Assembly: GCF_020268605.1 (NCBI RefSeq)
Contig: NZ_CP084222.1
Span: 2,914,001 to 2,978,000, forward strand
Reading direction: 5' to 3'
DNA: 64,000 nt
From: Arsenophonus apicola
Lineage (GTDB): Bacteria > Pseudomonadota > Gammaproteobacteria > Enterobacterales > Enterobacteriaceae
The translations under genes and the position numbers were made by a program. This document shows positions 33,311-43,423 of the stretch, piece by piece; the first letter of the stretch is position 1, and each line of letters begins with the position of its first letter. A model generated the notes under the pieces. It searched no databases, was not told where the DNA came from, and was given only the letters and a program-made list of their open reading frames with translations.

Positions 33311-34168
33311 CTATTTCGTTTCATGTTCAATCAATGGCATCAAACTGGTACAGAAGCGATTATGTTTTACGACTTTCATCTGCTCACGGACACCGATTAG
33401 CCTTTCTCTCGCTTTATCAATATTAAGGGTTAATGCACTCACTGCATCTGCATTTTCTTGCACAATATTACCCCAGCTATCAACCACCATTGAGTGACCC
33501 CAAGTACGACGTTGACCATGTACACCTATTTGTGCAGGCGCTAAAATAATACATTGATTTTCAATTGCACGGGCTTTTAAAAGTGTCTCCCAGTGTGCTT
33601 CACCAGTTAAACGAGTAAAAGCAGCGGGCACAGCAATAAGATCCGCCCCTTGCTTTCTTAATGCCTGAAATAGGCTGGGAAAACGTAAATCATAACAAAT
33701 CGTCAGTCCTAAACGGCCAACCGGCGTATCAACGACTGTAATATGTTCACCTCGTTGATAAATTGAAGATTCATTATAAATACCCTGTTCATCATCAATA
33801 ATATTCACATCAAACATGTGAATTTTGTCATAACGAGCGCGAATTTCACCATTTTCATCAAATAACAGACTACTACTCGTTATAAGTTCAGGATCTTCTC
33901 GACTAATTAGTGGCATAGAGCCTACCAATATCCATACTTGATATTGGCGAGCCATTTCAGCAATTGCGCTTTGTAAAGGACCTTTACCCTGTAATTCAGC
34001 AAAATTACGGTAACTGATATTATCACTAAACAACAGTGCATTTTCCGGTGTTAAAACCACTTTTACACTATTCGGCAATTGTTTAATCTGTTGCTCTATC
34101 TGCGCAAGGTTATGTTTAGTATTTTTACCACTACACAATTGTAATAGTGCAATATTGTCACTTGTCAT
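33311..34168 (-). CDS. Carbon-nitrogen hydrolase (nitrilase family)
   Basis: This 285-residue protein belongs to the nitrilase superfamily, near the Nit1 branch whose members hydrolyse deaminated glutathione. The catalytic triad is visible: Glu in LTPENALLF (near 42), Lys in RYDKIHMFD (near 116) and Cys in GLTICYDLRFPSLF (near 157). It overlaps the 3' end of yhdP by 11 bp and precedes tldD by 15 bp. E. coli K-12 lacks a gene at this place, but I recall the same order in other enterobacteria such as Yersinia and Photorhabdus. Substrate not established. Confidence 0.92.
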   Translation of the reverse strand: MTSDNIALLQLCSGKNTKHNLAQIEQQIKQLPNSVKVVLTPENALLFSDNISYRNFAELQGKGPLQSAIAEMARQYQVWILVGSMPLISREDPELITSSSLLFDENGEIRARYDKIHMFDVNIIDDEQGIYNESSIYQRGEHITVVDTPVGRLGLTICYDLRFPSLFQALRKQGADLIAVPAAFTRLTGEAHWETLLKARAIENQCIILAPAQIGVHGQRRTWGHSMVVDSWGNIVQENADAVSALTLNIDKARERLIGVREQMKVVKHNRFCTSLMPLIEHETK

Positions 34169-37100
34169 CCTGTTGATTCTCCTTCAATTGACGCAAAGTT
34201 TCATCAATTTTTGGTTGTTCCAGACTACCGGTAATTCGATAACGAATAACCGATATTTTACTCCATAATGGCCCCAATACTCTAGTGGCGGCAAACACAG
34301 CTGCACCTGCTAGTGGATTAACCGCAAACGCCGTCGCAACACCTACCGTGGCTGAAATTTCAGGGGTAATGATAGCTTCTAAATTCATATCACGACGGAC
34401 TAAATTAATTTTGCCATGTATTGCAATATCAGCCATTAAACCATCAATAGAAAAATCATCGGTATTTAAGATGCCATTTTTTATATTGGCTCTGCCACGA
34501 ATGGAATCGAACGCAAAGTCATTACTAAAAGTATCACTAAAATCCAGTTGCAATTTACGCAGCAGTGCGTCGAAACTAACAAAACGTAACAACTGACCTG
34601 CACCACCACCACCCATCTGAGCAATTGCTCCCTTAGTCAAATTAAAACTCAGATTACCATTCAAACTATTAACATCCAGTTGCCATGGCACTGTTGCCCA
34701 ATTTAAATCAAAATCAATTTTAAAGGGTGCCTGTTTAATAGGCACTTGTATGCCGTAATAAGCAGCCAGATCATCAAATCGGTTACCTTTTAATATCCCT
34801 CTTATGCTGGTACTGTTCTGTTGATCTGCATACCATATACCAGAGATTTTCAAATTAGTGGCACTATTTATTAACGATCCCTCTTTTAAAATAAGTGTTT
34901 GTCTATTCCGGATAATTTGCGCTTTAAGCTCACCAAGTTTATAGCCGGCAACCCAGCATTCCGAGCAATAAATATCCATATTGGGCCAAGCAGAAATATC
35001 ATATCTTTGCGCAATGTTATTTGTTGCCACGTCATCTTGCTGTTGGGATGAAATTTCTGGATTGAAATAAAGATAGTTGATCCTAGCTTGCCAGTTACCT
35101 TGCTTCGGAATAGTTAAGCTTCCCTTTAACATATCACTCTGTGCAACAATTTTCGTCAATTCCGCCGTTTTATTAATGGTAAATACCATATTATCCCATT
35201 GCTGTTTAGCAAAAGTGATCTTTGGTAAGTTAACAATAGCAATATCCGGTAGCACAAATGATTTACCATAATTTTGTGGCGCTAAGTTTAGTGAAGAAAA
35301 TAAAGCCAACCATGAAAACCATTTTGGATCACTAATTTCAGGTAAATTGATCATAATTAACGAGCTGTTCGGCAGAACAACCCGTTTGGGTATGTAAGGC
35401 TGAATAGCACCTTTTAGTAAACGGACTTGCTTGTCAGTAAATTGCCATTCAGTATTAAAGCTAATTTGCTGACCAACATCGCCATAAATTTGCAATTGCC
35501 GGGTATTACCACTAGCACGAATTTGCATATCAGCTAATTGCCTTAGTTGCTGAGAATCCAGACCAGGAAGTTGGCTGCCAAGCTGGCCTAATTTACTATT
35601 AAGAGCAATGGATAAGGTAGGATTTTGCTTTAACTGATTGGGCAATTGAATATTAACCTGTCCTTGCCAGGCTGTGCTACCCGCCAAGTAACGTGTAATC
35701 GATTTAGGCAAAATAGCTATTTTTTTAGCTTGCCAATTACCGTCAACATTAACAATAATCTGGTAATTCTGTCGCTGATCGGTGGTATTAAATGTTAAAT
35801 TTATTGGTTGACCAAACCATTGAGCTTGCAATTTTTCACTTTTCAAATCACCATTAAGAAAATAAAAACGTCCTGTTAATTGTTTCAACTGACTATCAAT
35901 AGCTGTGATATCGACATCATTATTATTAAGATCAACTTGACCACTGGCAATCACACTGCCACTATTCTCCTCCAACGGAATATTAAGCACCAATTTACCA
36001 TTAATATTACCGCCTATTTTCACTGCATCTAATGCCTTACCAATCGAACCCTCCATTGGGCTGTGGTTAAAATAATTACGGATCGCTTTTCCATCGCCGC
36101 TAACATTTGATTTTATTGATAATTTCGACTGACTATAATCAGCAATACTTGCGCTAAGATCCAACGCTGTAGCATCCCCTAATTTCACACTAGGCGCCGA
36201 CATCCAAAGTCCATTACGTTCAAAATTAAGATCGATATCTAAATCAAAAATTGTCGGCCAATCAGGTTGATATTTAAAAGTTGCGTTTCGTAGTGGCACA
36301 AAAACTTGAAATTGCCCGTTATTCTTTTTAAAAGGAAAATCAGCCGGATCACCATGAAAAATCATAGTGGCAGCGTCAACATGGCCGGCAATAATTGCTT
36401 TTGTTAGATAATCAGTTAAATCTTTGCCCATTAAGGTTGCGGGAAAATAACGCCATGCTTCACCCGCATCGGTCAATTGCGCGCCAAGCAAAATACTTAA
36501 TATCGGTGGCTGATCTTTTATTGCTAGATAACGAAAATCACCGGTTGTCGATAGTGATTTTGCTTGCAACTGCAAATTCTCACTCCAAATCTGGCGTGAA
36601 TTGTCTTCTTCTGACCAAGAAATTGTTCCCTGTCCGGTAGAAATTTCTAATGGTGCTTTAAACATCGGCGCATATTCAATAAAACTGTTATTTAAGTTAA
36701 ATGAAAATACCCCTCCTTGCTGACTCCCGCGTAATGAACCACTAAAATGGCTAACTGAAGGCAAATCTTTCCAACGTATCCAGCTAATATCTTGCCAAGT
36801 TACATCAATTAACGCCTTTTCTGGCTTATCAGGAGTAATATCCAATGCAAGTGCGATGAGTTGACCTTTTGGCTGACGTTTTTGCCAATCACTGATAAAT
36901 TCAGGCGTGAAAAAAGAGAAAATAGGCAAAATAGATCTTAATCGTTCTAATTGAATATTATTAACCCGTATACGCCAAAGATTTTCATCTGCTGTTGATT
37001 GGGGTAAATAGAGTAGAGAAATTTGGCCTTCAAGCCATTGTTGTTGATCGGTTTTTAATTGTTGTAACTGTGGAATATTAAATAACCAACCATTTTCTTG

Positions 37101-37979
37101 GCGATGCAGGGTCAGCAATAAATCATCAACAGTCAACTGATGCTCTTGTTCATCAACCTGCCAATTTGCCTGTCCCTGATGTAGCTGTAGTTGCCCCCCT
37201 TCGATACGGCTATCTTTGATCGTAATCCAGCTAGAAAGACTAAACACTGCATTCTGTAATCCAGTACTATCCCGTAACCAACGACTTAACCAAGGGCGCA
37301 AATTAACATTATCTGCCTGTAAGTAAACCGTTCCTTCATTAATGACACCATTTTTATTACGAAGGTTGAGTTTAATTTGAATGGCATCCTGATCTTGCTG
37401 CTGTTGCACACTATCAAGATTGACAAATCCTTGTGCTCGATGATATTCATTTTGATTTAACCAGGTTAGCTCCGGGATCTTTAATGTTCTTTTTTCTGCT
37501 GATGGCGTTAAAAAAGTGATTCGACTTTCTTTTAGCGTAAAATAATCAAATTGCTTTAAAAACAGTTCATCTAAGGCATCTAAATCAAAATGACTAAAAT
37601 CACCTTCACTGACAAATTCTAGTGGTTTATAACAATCTGCATTTAATTGATAGAAAATAATATCGCGAAAACGTAGATGTAAAGAAAATAGTGAACGCCA
37701 TATATCAAATGAAAACTTTACTTTCTTTACCTTGATATTTACTTTCTCAGTGGTGACACTGACATCAGAAATCGTTAATACCGGCCCAAAAGAGACCCAT
37801 TCACCTTCAATATGACCTATTTTAAACGGTATTCCCGTTAGCGTTTGAATTTGTCCTTCAAGTTGATTTCGATATTCATTAATTTGAGGAAGAAAAAGAC
37901 GCAATCCAATAATGGCTAACGCCATAATAAGTACTATTACTGTGCTTATGGCTACCAATACCTTAGGTAGTCGCTTCAC
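34158..37979 (-). CDS. yhdP: AsmA-like phospholipid transport protein YhdP
   Basis: YhdP is a very large AsmA-like protein that, with TamB and YdbH, moves phospholipids to the outer membrane. The 1273-residue product (E. coli 1266) has one N-terminal membrane helix (residues about 7-28) and a long periplasmic beta-rich groove with DUF3971 in the middle. It ends in the AsmA2-type C-terminus (GQLLRFVSFDALLRKLQLDF, FSIDGLMADIAIHGKINL, LAGAAVFAATRVLGPLWSKI). The gene is intact over 3.8 kb, which argues it is under selection. It lies between rng and the nitrilase gene. Confidence 0.96.
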   Translation of the reverse strand: MKRLPKVLVAISTVIVLIMALAIIGLRLFLPQINEYRNQLEGQIQTLTGIPFKIGHIEGEWVSFGPVLTISDVSVTTEKVNIKVKKVKFSFDIWRSLFSLHLRFRDIIFYQLNADCYKPLEFVSEGDFSHFDLDALDELFLKQFDYFTLKESRITFLTPSAEKRTLKIPELTWLNQNEYHRAQGFVNLDSVQQQQDQDAIQIKLNLRNKNGVINEGTVYLQADNVNLRPWLSRWLRDSTGLQNAVFSLSSWITIKDSRIEGGQLQLHQGQANWQVDEQEHQLTVDDLLLTLHRQENGWLFNIPQLQQLKTDQQQWLEGQISLLYLPQSTADENLWRIRVNNIQLERLRSILPIFSFFTPEFISDWQKRQPKGQLIALALDITPDKPEKALIDVTWQDISWIRWKDLPSVSHFSGSLRGSQQGGVFSFNLNNSFIEYAPMFKAPLEISTGQGTISWSEEDNSRQIWSENLQLQAKSLSTTGDFRYLAIKDQPPILSILLGAQLTDAGEAWRYFPATLMGKDLTDYLTKAIIAGHVDAATMIFHGDPADFPFKKNNGQFQVFVPLRNATFKYQPDWPTIFDLDIDLNFERNGLWMSAPSVKLGDATALDLSASIADYSQSKLSIKSNVSGDGKAIRNYFNHSPMEGSIGKALDAVKIGGNINGKLVLNIPLEENSGSVIASGQVDLNNNDVDITAIDSQLKQLTGRFYFLNGDLKSEKLQAQWFGQPINLTFNTTDQRQNYQIIVNVDGNWQAKKIAILPKSITRYLAGSTAWQGQVNIQLPNQLKQNPTLSIALNSKLGQLGSQLPGLDSQQLRQLADMQIRASGNTRQLQIYGDVGQQISFNTEWQFTDKQVRLLKGAIQPYIPKRVVLPNSSLIMINLPEISDPKWFSWLALFSSLNLAPQNYGKSFVLPDIAIVNLPKITFAKQQWDNMVFTINKTAELTKIVAQSDMLKGSLTIPKQGNWQARINYLYFNPEISSQQQDDVATNNIAQRYDISAWPNMDIYCSECWVAGYKLGELKAQIIRNRQTLILKEGSLINSATNLKISGIWYADQQNSTSIRGILKGNRFDDLAAYYGIQVPIKQAPFKIDFDLNWATVPWQLDVNSLNGNLSFNLTKGAIAQMGGGGAGQLLRFVSFDALLRKLQLDFSDTFSNDFAFDSIRGRANIKNGILNTDDFSIDGLMADIAIHGKINLVRRDMNLEAIITPEISATVGVATAFAVNPLAGAAVFAATRVLGPLWSKISVIRYRITGSLEQPKIDETLRQLKENQQDDK

Positions 37980-38033
37980 CCATCTCTCCTTCCAAAAGAA
38001 GTTACTACAATGACAATCTAGCCGTTAGCATAA

Positions 38034-39503
38034 CTACATCATAACAACATCAAACTGTTCCTGACTATACAGTGACTCAATTTGGACTTTGACCGATTTG
38101 CCAACAAAAATTTCTACTTCCGCCAATACATGAGATTCATCACCATTTAATGCCTCAACAACCGCGGGTGAAGCATAGACTAAGAAACGATTGGCATCGA
38201 TAGTACGATTTATACGAACAATTTCACGTAAAATTTCATAACAGACTGTTTCTACCGATTTTACCGTTCCTCTACCCTGGCAAGTTGGGCATTCATTACA
38301 AAGAACATGTTCAAGGCTTTCTCGCGTTCTTTTGCGAGTCATCTCTACCAATCCTAGTTGAGAAAAACCATTAATAGTGGTTTTGACCCGATCTTTCAAT
38401 AATGATTGCTCCAGCGATGCCAAAACACGGCGACGATGCTCAGGATCAAGCATATCAATAAAATCGATAATAATAATACCACCCAAGTTGCGTAACCTTA
38501 ACTGTCTCGCTATGGCTTGTGACGCTTCAATATTGGTATTAAAAATGGTCTCTTCCAAGTTACGGTGACCAACAAAAGCACCGGTATTAATATCAATGGT
38601 GGTCATCGCTTCAGTTTGATCAATAATCAGATAGCCACCTGATTTTAATTCAACCTTACGTTCTAAAGCACGTTGGATCTCTTTCTCAACATCATATAGA
38701 TCTAATATTGGTAATGGCCCTTGATACAGTTCAAGTTTTACTGTCATTTCAGGCACATATTCATCAATGAAATCTTTTAATGAAACAAAAGTCAGTTTTG
38801 AATCAACCCGGATCCGGTCTAATGAAGCACCGGCAAAATCACGAATAATACGATGTGCTAAAGCCAGTTCGCCATAGATCTGCATACGAGACTTATGACG
38901 TTTTTTACGTTCAACAATTTTAGACCATAAACGCTTCAAGAAGGCAGCATCTTGAGCCAATTCATCATCACCTACCCCTTCTGCCGCAGTACGAATAATG
39001 AAGCCACCATTTTCATCACAAAATAGTTCAACAATACTTTTCAAACGTTCTCGTTCTTCTTCACCTTCAATGCGTTGGGAAACACCAACATGAGAAGCGC
39101 CTGGCATAAAAACAAGATAACGGGAGGGTAATGTGATATCTGTTGTTAAACGTGCCCCTTTTGTACCAAGCGGATCTTTAACCACCTGTACCATAATATC
39201 TTGCCCTTGCCGAACCAGTTCGCCAATATCAGGCACATGAAAGTTTTTTTGTTCATCACCGGCAATGCATTCGGTATGCGGCATAATATCAGAGGCATGA
39301 AGAAAAGCAGATTTTTCCAAGCCAATATCAACAAAGGCCGCCTGCATACCGGGCAAAACTCGACTCACACGACCTTTGTAAATATTACCTACAATTCCTC
39401 TTTTAGCTTCACGCTCAATGTGAATTTCCTGTAACACGCCACCATCAATATAAGCCACCCGCGTTTCAGAAGGGGTTACATTGACTAATAGTTCAGCTAC
39501 CAT
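38034..39503 (-). CDS. rng: Ribonuclease G
   Basis: RNase G is the short paralogue of RNase E; it matures the 5' end of 16S rRNA and degrades some mRNAs. The 489-residue protein has the S1 domain (about residues 35-125), the 5'-sensor and DNase I-like catalytic domain with IDINTGAFVG and IIIIDFIDMLDPEHR, and the zinc-link CNECPTCQGRG. It matches the E. coli length and overlaps yhdE by 11 bp. Confidence 0.98.
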   Translation of the reverse strand: MVAELLVNVTPSETRVAYIDGGVLQEIHIEREAKRGIVGNIYKGRVSRVLPGMQAAFVDIGLEKSAFLHASDIMPHTECIAGDEQKNFHVPDIGELVRQGQDIMVQVVKDPLGTKGARLTTDITLPSRYLVFMPGASHVGVSQRIEGEEERERLKSIVELFCDENGGFIIRTAAEGVGDDELAQDAAFLKRLWSKIVERKKRHKSRMQIYGELALAHRIIRDFAGASLDRIRVDSKLTFVSLKDFIDEYVPEMTVKLELYQGPLPILDLYDVEKEIQRALERKVELKSGGYLIIDQTEAMTTIDINTGAFVGHRNLEETIFNTNIEASQAIARQLRLRNLGGIIIIDFIDMLDPEHRRRVLASLEQSLLKDRVKTTINGFSQLGLVEMTRKRTRESLEHVLCNECPTCQGRGTVKSVETVCYEILREIVRINRTIDANRFLVYASPAVVEALNGDESHVLAEVEIFVGKSVKVQIESLYSQEQFDVVMM

Positions 39504-40089
39504 AGCTCTTGTTCCTATTATTTAACGCTAGAAATTTAGTCAATAATTCATCTGTTTCAACTAACGGTAACCCCACTACGGCGTGGTAACTTCCGACAAT
39601 CCGCCTAACAAAACAGCCACCTTTACCCTGGATAGCATAAGCTCCTGCCTTGTCCATAGGTTCTCCCGACAAGATATATTGATCGATTTCTTTATTTGTT
39701 AACTGTCGCAATGTTACTTCGGTGACAATTAAATCATACAATGTCTTTTGTTTATCTGAGAACGCAATTGCAGTCATCACTTGGTGTGTTCTGCCAGAAA
39801 GTTGTCTTAATATTTGCGCAGCATGATTTTCATCTTTAGGCTTACCCAAAATATTTCCATCATTTACAACAATAGTATCCGCCCCTAACACTGGATAGGG
39901 TTTCGTTGCCATATCAGCACCCGCTTGTGATTTTTCACATGCTAAACGAATTACATATTCACTTGGTCTCTCTCCTTCACACCATAATTCAGATATTTCA
40001 GGATGAATAATGTCAAATAGCCATCCTAGCTGTTCAATTAACTTACGCCTTCTTGGCGAAGCTGACGCTAAATAGATTCTATTTACCAT
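39493..40089 (-). CDS. yhdE: dTTP/UTP pyrophosphatase of the Maf family (YhdE)
   Basis: YhdE hydrolyses dTTP, UTP and modified pyrimidine nucleotides to monophosphates, a house-cleaning role also linked to division arrest. The 198-residue protein has the Maf signature YLASASPRRRKLIEQLGW at its N-terminus, GADTIVVNDG with the catalytic Asp, and KAGAYAIQGKGGCFV. It sits between mreD and rng, the usual place, overlapping rng by 11 bp. Confidence 0.96.
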   Translation of the reverse strand: MVNRIYLASASPRRRKLIEQLGWLFDIIHPEISELWCEGERPSEYVIRLACEKSQAGADMATKPYPVLGADTIVVNDGNILGKPKDENHAAQILRQLSGRTHQVMTAIAFSDKQKTLYDLIVTEVTLRQLTNKEIDQYILSGEPMDKAGAYAIQGKGGCFVRRIVGSYHAVVGLPLVETDELLTKFLALNNRNKSYGS

Positions 40090-40131
40090 AGAAAAAACTC
40101 TCAGAAAAAATAGACAATTGACTGTCCATTT

Positions 40132-40620
40132 TTAACGAACTAAAAACTGACGTCGAACTTTGCGCAATAATAAAAACATCCAAGGCCACAAAATGGCATT
40201 AATCAAACAATTCCAGAATATTTCAGGATGAAATAAAACAAGAGAAGAAAGAAACTCTGCCCAGAATATCGTAAAATTCATAACCACTGATAATCCAGCA
40301 ATAACAAGTGATTGTTGCCACAGTGCCATATTACGAAGAAGCTGATGTTTATACGATACTAAATAACAAATCATACTATAAGCTAATGCATGTACACCAA
40401 GCGCTGACCCTTGGATCAAATCCATTAAGATCCCCAAAAAAAATCCCGTACCTACACTAACTCGATGTGGCAAAGCCATAACCCAATAAATTAAAATTAA
40501 AGCTAACCATGTAGGCCGATAATAAATAAACTGCTCAGGCCAGGGCATTTGCTCCAAAATTATTGCAATTAAAAAGGACAGCCAAATGATCCACCGCCCA
40601 TTACCACGGTATTGATCCAC
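40132..40620 (-). CDS. mreD: Rod shape-determining membrane protein MreD
   Basis: MreD is an integral membrane component of the elongasome, which with MreB, MreC, RodZ and PBP2 keeps the rod shape. The 162-residue product, the E. coli length, is very hydrophobic with about five helices and retains YRPTWLALILIYWVMALPHRV and GFFLGILMDLIQGSALGVHAL. It lies 42 bp after mreC and before yhdE. Confidence 0.96.
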   Translation of the reverse strand: MDQYRGNGRWIIWLSFLIAIILEQMPWPEQFIYYRPTWLALILIYWVMALPHRVSVGTGFFLGILMDLIQGSALGVHALAYSMICYLVSYKHQLLRNMALWQQSLVIAGLSVVMNFTIFWAEFLSSLVLFHPEIFWNCLINAILWPWMFLLLRKVRRQFLVR

Positions 40621-40662
40621 TCTATGTTTCCTTTAGTTGCCTTGATTTCACGGTAGCAATTC

Positions 40663-41652
40663 CTATTGAGCGACCAAAGGAGGTTGCTCGACATTTTTTT
40701 TCATTTCTGTAGATGGTAGCTGTGGCCCTTGAAGCTCGTTTGGGCCTGGAAGCACCTGGGGCAGAATCTTCATTAAACGCTCATTTGCTGCTCGATATAC
40801 TTCTGATGGAGGTAAAGGATGAGAAGGATCGCTAGAGTTTCCCCATAGCAATAAGAGATAGCGTAGTCTTTGTAAATCTGCGGTAGGTCGTGCATGAATA
40901 ATCGTATAAGCGCGTTGGGTATCATGCTTTACGGAAGAGACAATCGCAACGGGATAACCTTCGGGAAAACGTCCGCCTAGACCAGATGTGACTATCACAT
41001 CACCAATACGTATATCAATATTATCGGGTAAAGGTTCAAGTTGAAGATCATCACTACATCCTGTACCCACTGCAATAACCCTAATATCATTACGTAATAC
41101 TTGGATAGGTAATGCATGTGTTGTGTCACAAATCAGTAAAACACGGCTATTAAACTGGCTCACTGCGATAACCTGCCCAACAACACCTTTATCACTAATA
41201 ACAGGCTGGCCTTCATAAACACCATCATGTAAACCTTTATCAATCACAATTTGATCTCGATAAGGCGTATTTGCACCTGAGAGCACTTGAGTAACCATCA
41301 TGTGTTCGTCCTGACGTAGAGGTGACCCCAACAGCTCACGTAATCTAGCGTTTTCCTGTTTAAGTTGCCCAAGTAATAAATTATCTGCTTTTTTTAATAA
41401 AACCTCTTTCTTCAATGCCTTATTTTCAAAAAGAAGTTGATCTCTTCTTGCCAATGCGTCTGAAATATTATCAAGCAGTTCTCGCGGACCACTGGCCAAA
41501 AAATAAAAAGGACTAACAGCCGTATCTAAATAACTACGTATTTTATTAAAAGTATCAAATTGACGATCAAAAGCAACCAACGCGATTGCAACAATGATCG
41601 CAATAATAATACGCAATTGTAGGGATGGCCCTCGACTAAAGATCGGCTTCAT
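40663..41652 (-). CDS. mreC: Rod shape-determining protein MreC
   Basis: MreC spans the inner membrane once and forms periplasmic filaments that activate PBP2. The 329-residue protein has an N-terminal helix (about residues 12-28), a coiled coil (about 70-110) and the beta-barrel domain with VDKG-like VIDKGLHDGVYEGQPV and GDVIVTSGLGGRFPEGYPVA. E. coli MreC is longer (367) mainly through a C-terminal Pro-rich tail that is shortened here. Confidence 0.96.
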   Translation of the reverse strand: MKPIFSRGPSLQLRIIIAIIVAIALVAFDRQFDTFNKIRSYLDTAVSPFYFLASGPRELLDNISDALARRDQLLFENKALKKEVLLKKADNLLLGQLKQENARLRELLGSPLRQDEHMMVTQVLSGANTPYRDQIVIDKGLHDGVYEGQPVISDKGVVGQVIAVSQFNSRVLLICDTTHALPIQVLRNDIRVIAVGTGCSDDLQLEPLPDNIDIRIGDVIVTSGLGGRFPEGYPVAIVSSVKHDTQRAYTIIHARPTADLQRLRYLLLLWGNSSDPSHPLPPSEVYRAANERLMKILPQVLPGPNELQGPQLPSTEMKKNVEQPPLVAQ

Positions 41653-41755
41653 GAGTTATTTTGATAAAAAATAAATAAACGTTAAACATTAACATCGCTT
41701 TACATAAAGTAAGGAGGAGCGCCATCCTTAAGTTCCTCCTTCTATTGGCTAACGT

Positions 41756-42799
41756 CTAGTCATCACTAAACAGATCACCGCCATGCATGTCGATCATTTC
41801 CAATGCCTTACCGCCACCACGTGCAACGCAAGTTAATGGATCTTCAGCGACAATAACGGGAATGCTTGTTTCTTCCATTAAAAGACGATCCAAATTACGC
41901 AACAACGCACCACCACCGGTTAACACCATGCCTCGTTCGGAGATATCAGAAGCTAACTCTGGTGGACATTGTTCCAAAGCCAACATAACGGCACTAACAA
42001 TACCAGTTAAAGGTTCCTGCAGCGCCTCAAGTATCTCATTCGAGTTAAGGGTAAAACCACGTGGTACACCTTCAGCCAAATTACGACCGCGCACTTCAAT
42101 TTCATAAACTTGATCTGTAGGATAGGCTGAACCGATTTCGTGTTTAATTCGCTCCGCAGTTGCTTCACCAATTAATGAACCATAATTACGACGAACATAA
42201 TTAATAATGGCCTCATCAAACCGGTCACCGCCGATACGTACCGATGATGAATAAACAACACCATTTAATGAAATAACAGCAACTTCTGTCGTTCCACCAC
42301 CAATATCAACCACCATTGAACCCGTTGCTTCGGAAACAGGCAAACCAGCCCCAATTGCAGCCGACATGGGTTCTTCAATTAAGAAAACCTCGCGGGCGCC
42401 AGCACTCAGAGCCGACTCCCGGATTGCACGACGTTCTACCTGGGTCGCACCTACAGGTACACAAACCAAGACGCGTGGACTTGGACGCATAAAGCTATTG
42501 CTATGAACTTGTTTGATAAAATACTGTAACATCTTTTCAGTAACATAAAAGTCCGCAATCACGCCATCTTTCATTGGACGAATAGCCGCGATATTACCCG
42601 GCGTCCGGCCTAGCATCTGTTTTGCTTCATGACCGACTGCAGCAACGCTCTTAGGTGAGCCTGCGCGATCTTGACGAATAGCCACAACTGATGGTTCGTC
42701 TAACACAATACCTTGTCCTTTGACATAGATGAGAGTATTGGCGGTACCCAAATCAATAGACAAGTCGTTGGAAAACATGCCACGAATTTTTTTAAACAT
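41756..42799 (-). CDS. mreB: Actin-like rod shape protein MreB
   Basis: MreB polymerises under the inner membrane and directs lateral wall synthesis. ATG 42799 gives 347 residues beginning MFKKIRGMFSNDLSIDLGTA, the E. coli length and almost the same sequence; the frame can be read 25 codons further upstream but without family support. Actin-type ATP-binding motifs DLGTANTLIY, DIGGGTTEVAVISL and GGGALLRNLD are present. It starts the mreBCD-yhdE-rng-yhdP gene train. In E. coli csrD lies upstream; here it is absent. Confidence 0.98.
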   Translation of the reverse strand: MFKKIRGMFSNDLSIDLGTANTLIYVKGQGIVLDEPSVVAIRQDRAGSPKSVAAVGHEAKQMLGRTPGNIAAIRPMKDGVIADFYVTEKMLQYFIKQVHSNSFMRPSPRVLVCVPVGATQVERRAIRESALSAGAREVFLIEEPMSAAIGAGLPVSEATGSMVVDIGGGTTEVAVISLNGVVYSSSVRIGGDRFDEAIINYVRRNYGSLIGEATAERIKHEIGSAYPTDQVYEIEVRGRNLAEGVPRGFTLNSNEILEALQEPLTGIVSAVMLALEQCPPELASDISERGMVLTGGGALLRNLDRLLMEETSIPVIVAEDPLTCVARGGGKALEMIDMHGGDLFSDD

Positions 42800-43423
42800 A
42801 ACGAAAGGATAATCCTGCAAGCTGGAAACGAATGAAAATCCGTCTACTTTACCAACCACATGAAGCGACGACAAGGTGTTAATTAAATCGCTTCAATAAA
42901 AAGTGGCTAATTTTTTTACAATACAAAAACCGTTATTACTGCTTATTTTCTATAATCGATTACAGTATAAAGTAAACAACACCCTCATAAAAAAAATCAC
43001 TTAATGCATTTAATATAAAACTTTCTAACAAGAAAATTAACTCATTTACATTAAAATAGATCACTGTATTAAGTTTATATGACGCTACAATAATTATTAG
43101 TTGACATATGCTTCAAAGCAAGGCCAATTCACTTTTTAATATTACCTTAAAGTATAAAAGTCTTCCATGTTAATACTTTATTAAAGTAACAACAAAAAAT
43201 AATTTAAATGTAAATATTAATTCTGCACGTTATTATTTATAGAAGAAAAAATTTCTTTACGACTAAATATAATAAACCTGTATTCTGCCTGATAACTCCC
43301 TATTGGCGCTAGTAAAAAAAACATATTTACAATTTATTTATCATTGAGACTTTTATCCCCGCCGAAATAACGAAAATAACTTTATACTGAAGCATCCTTA
43401 TACATATTTAAAGGCCACAAATT
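42800..43423. other. Gene-free region mreB-acuI (csrD absent)
   Basis: About 620 bp of very AT-rich sequence between divergent mreB and acuI. It should include the mreB promoters, but I could not define boxes with confidence. No open frame of note is present and no fragment of csrD, which occupies this place in E. coli, is recognisable. Confidence 0.6.
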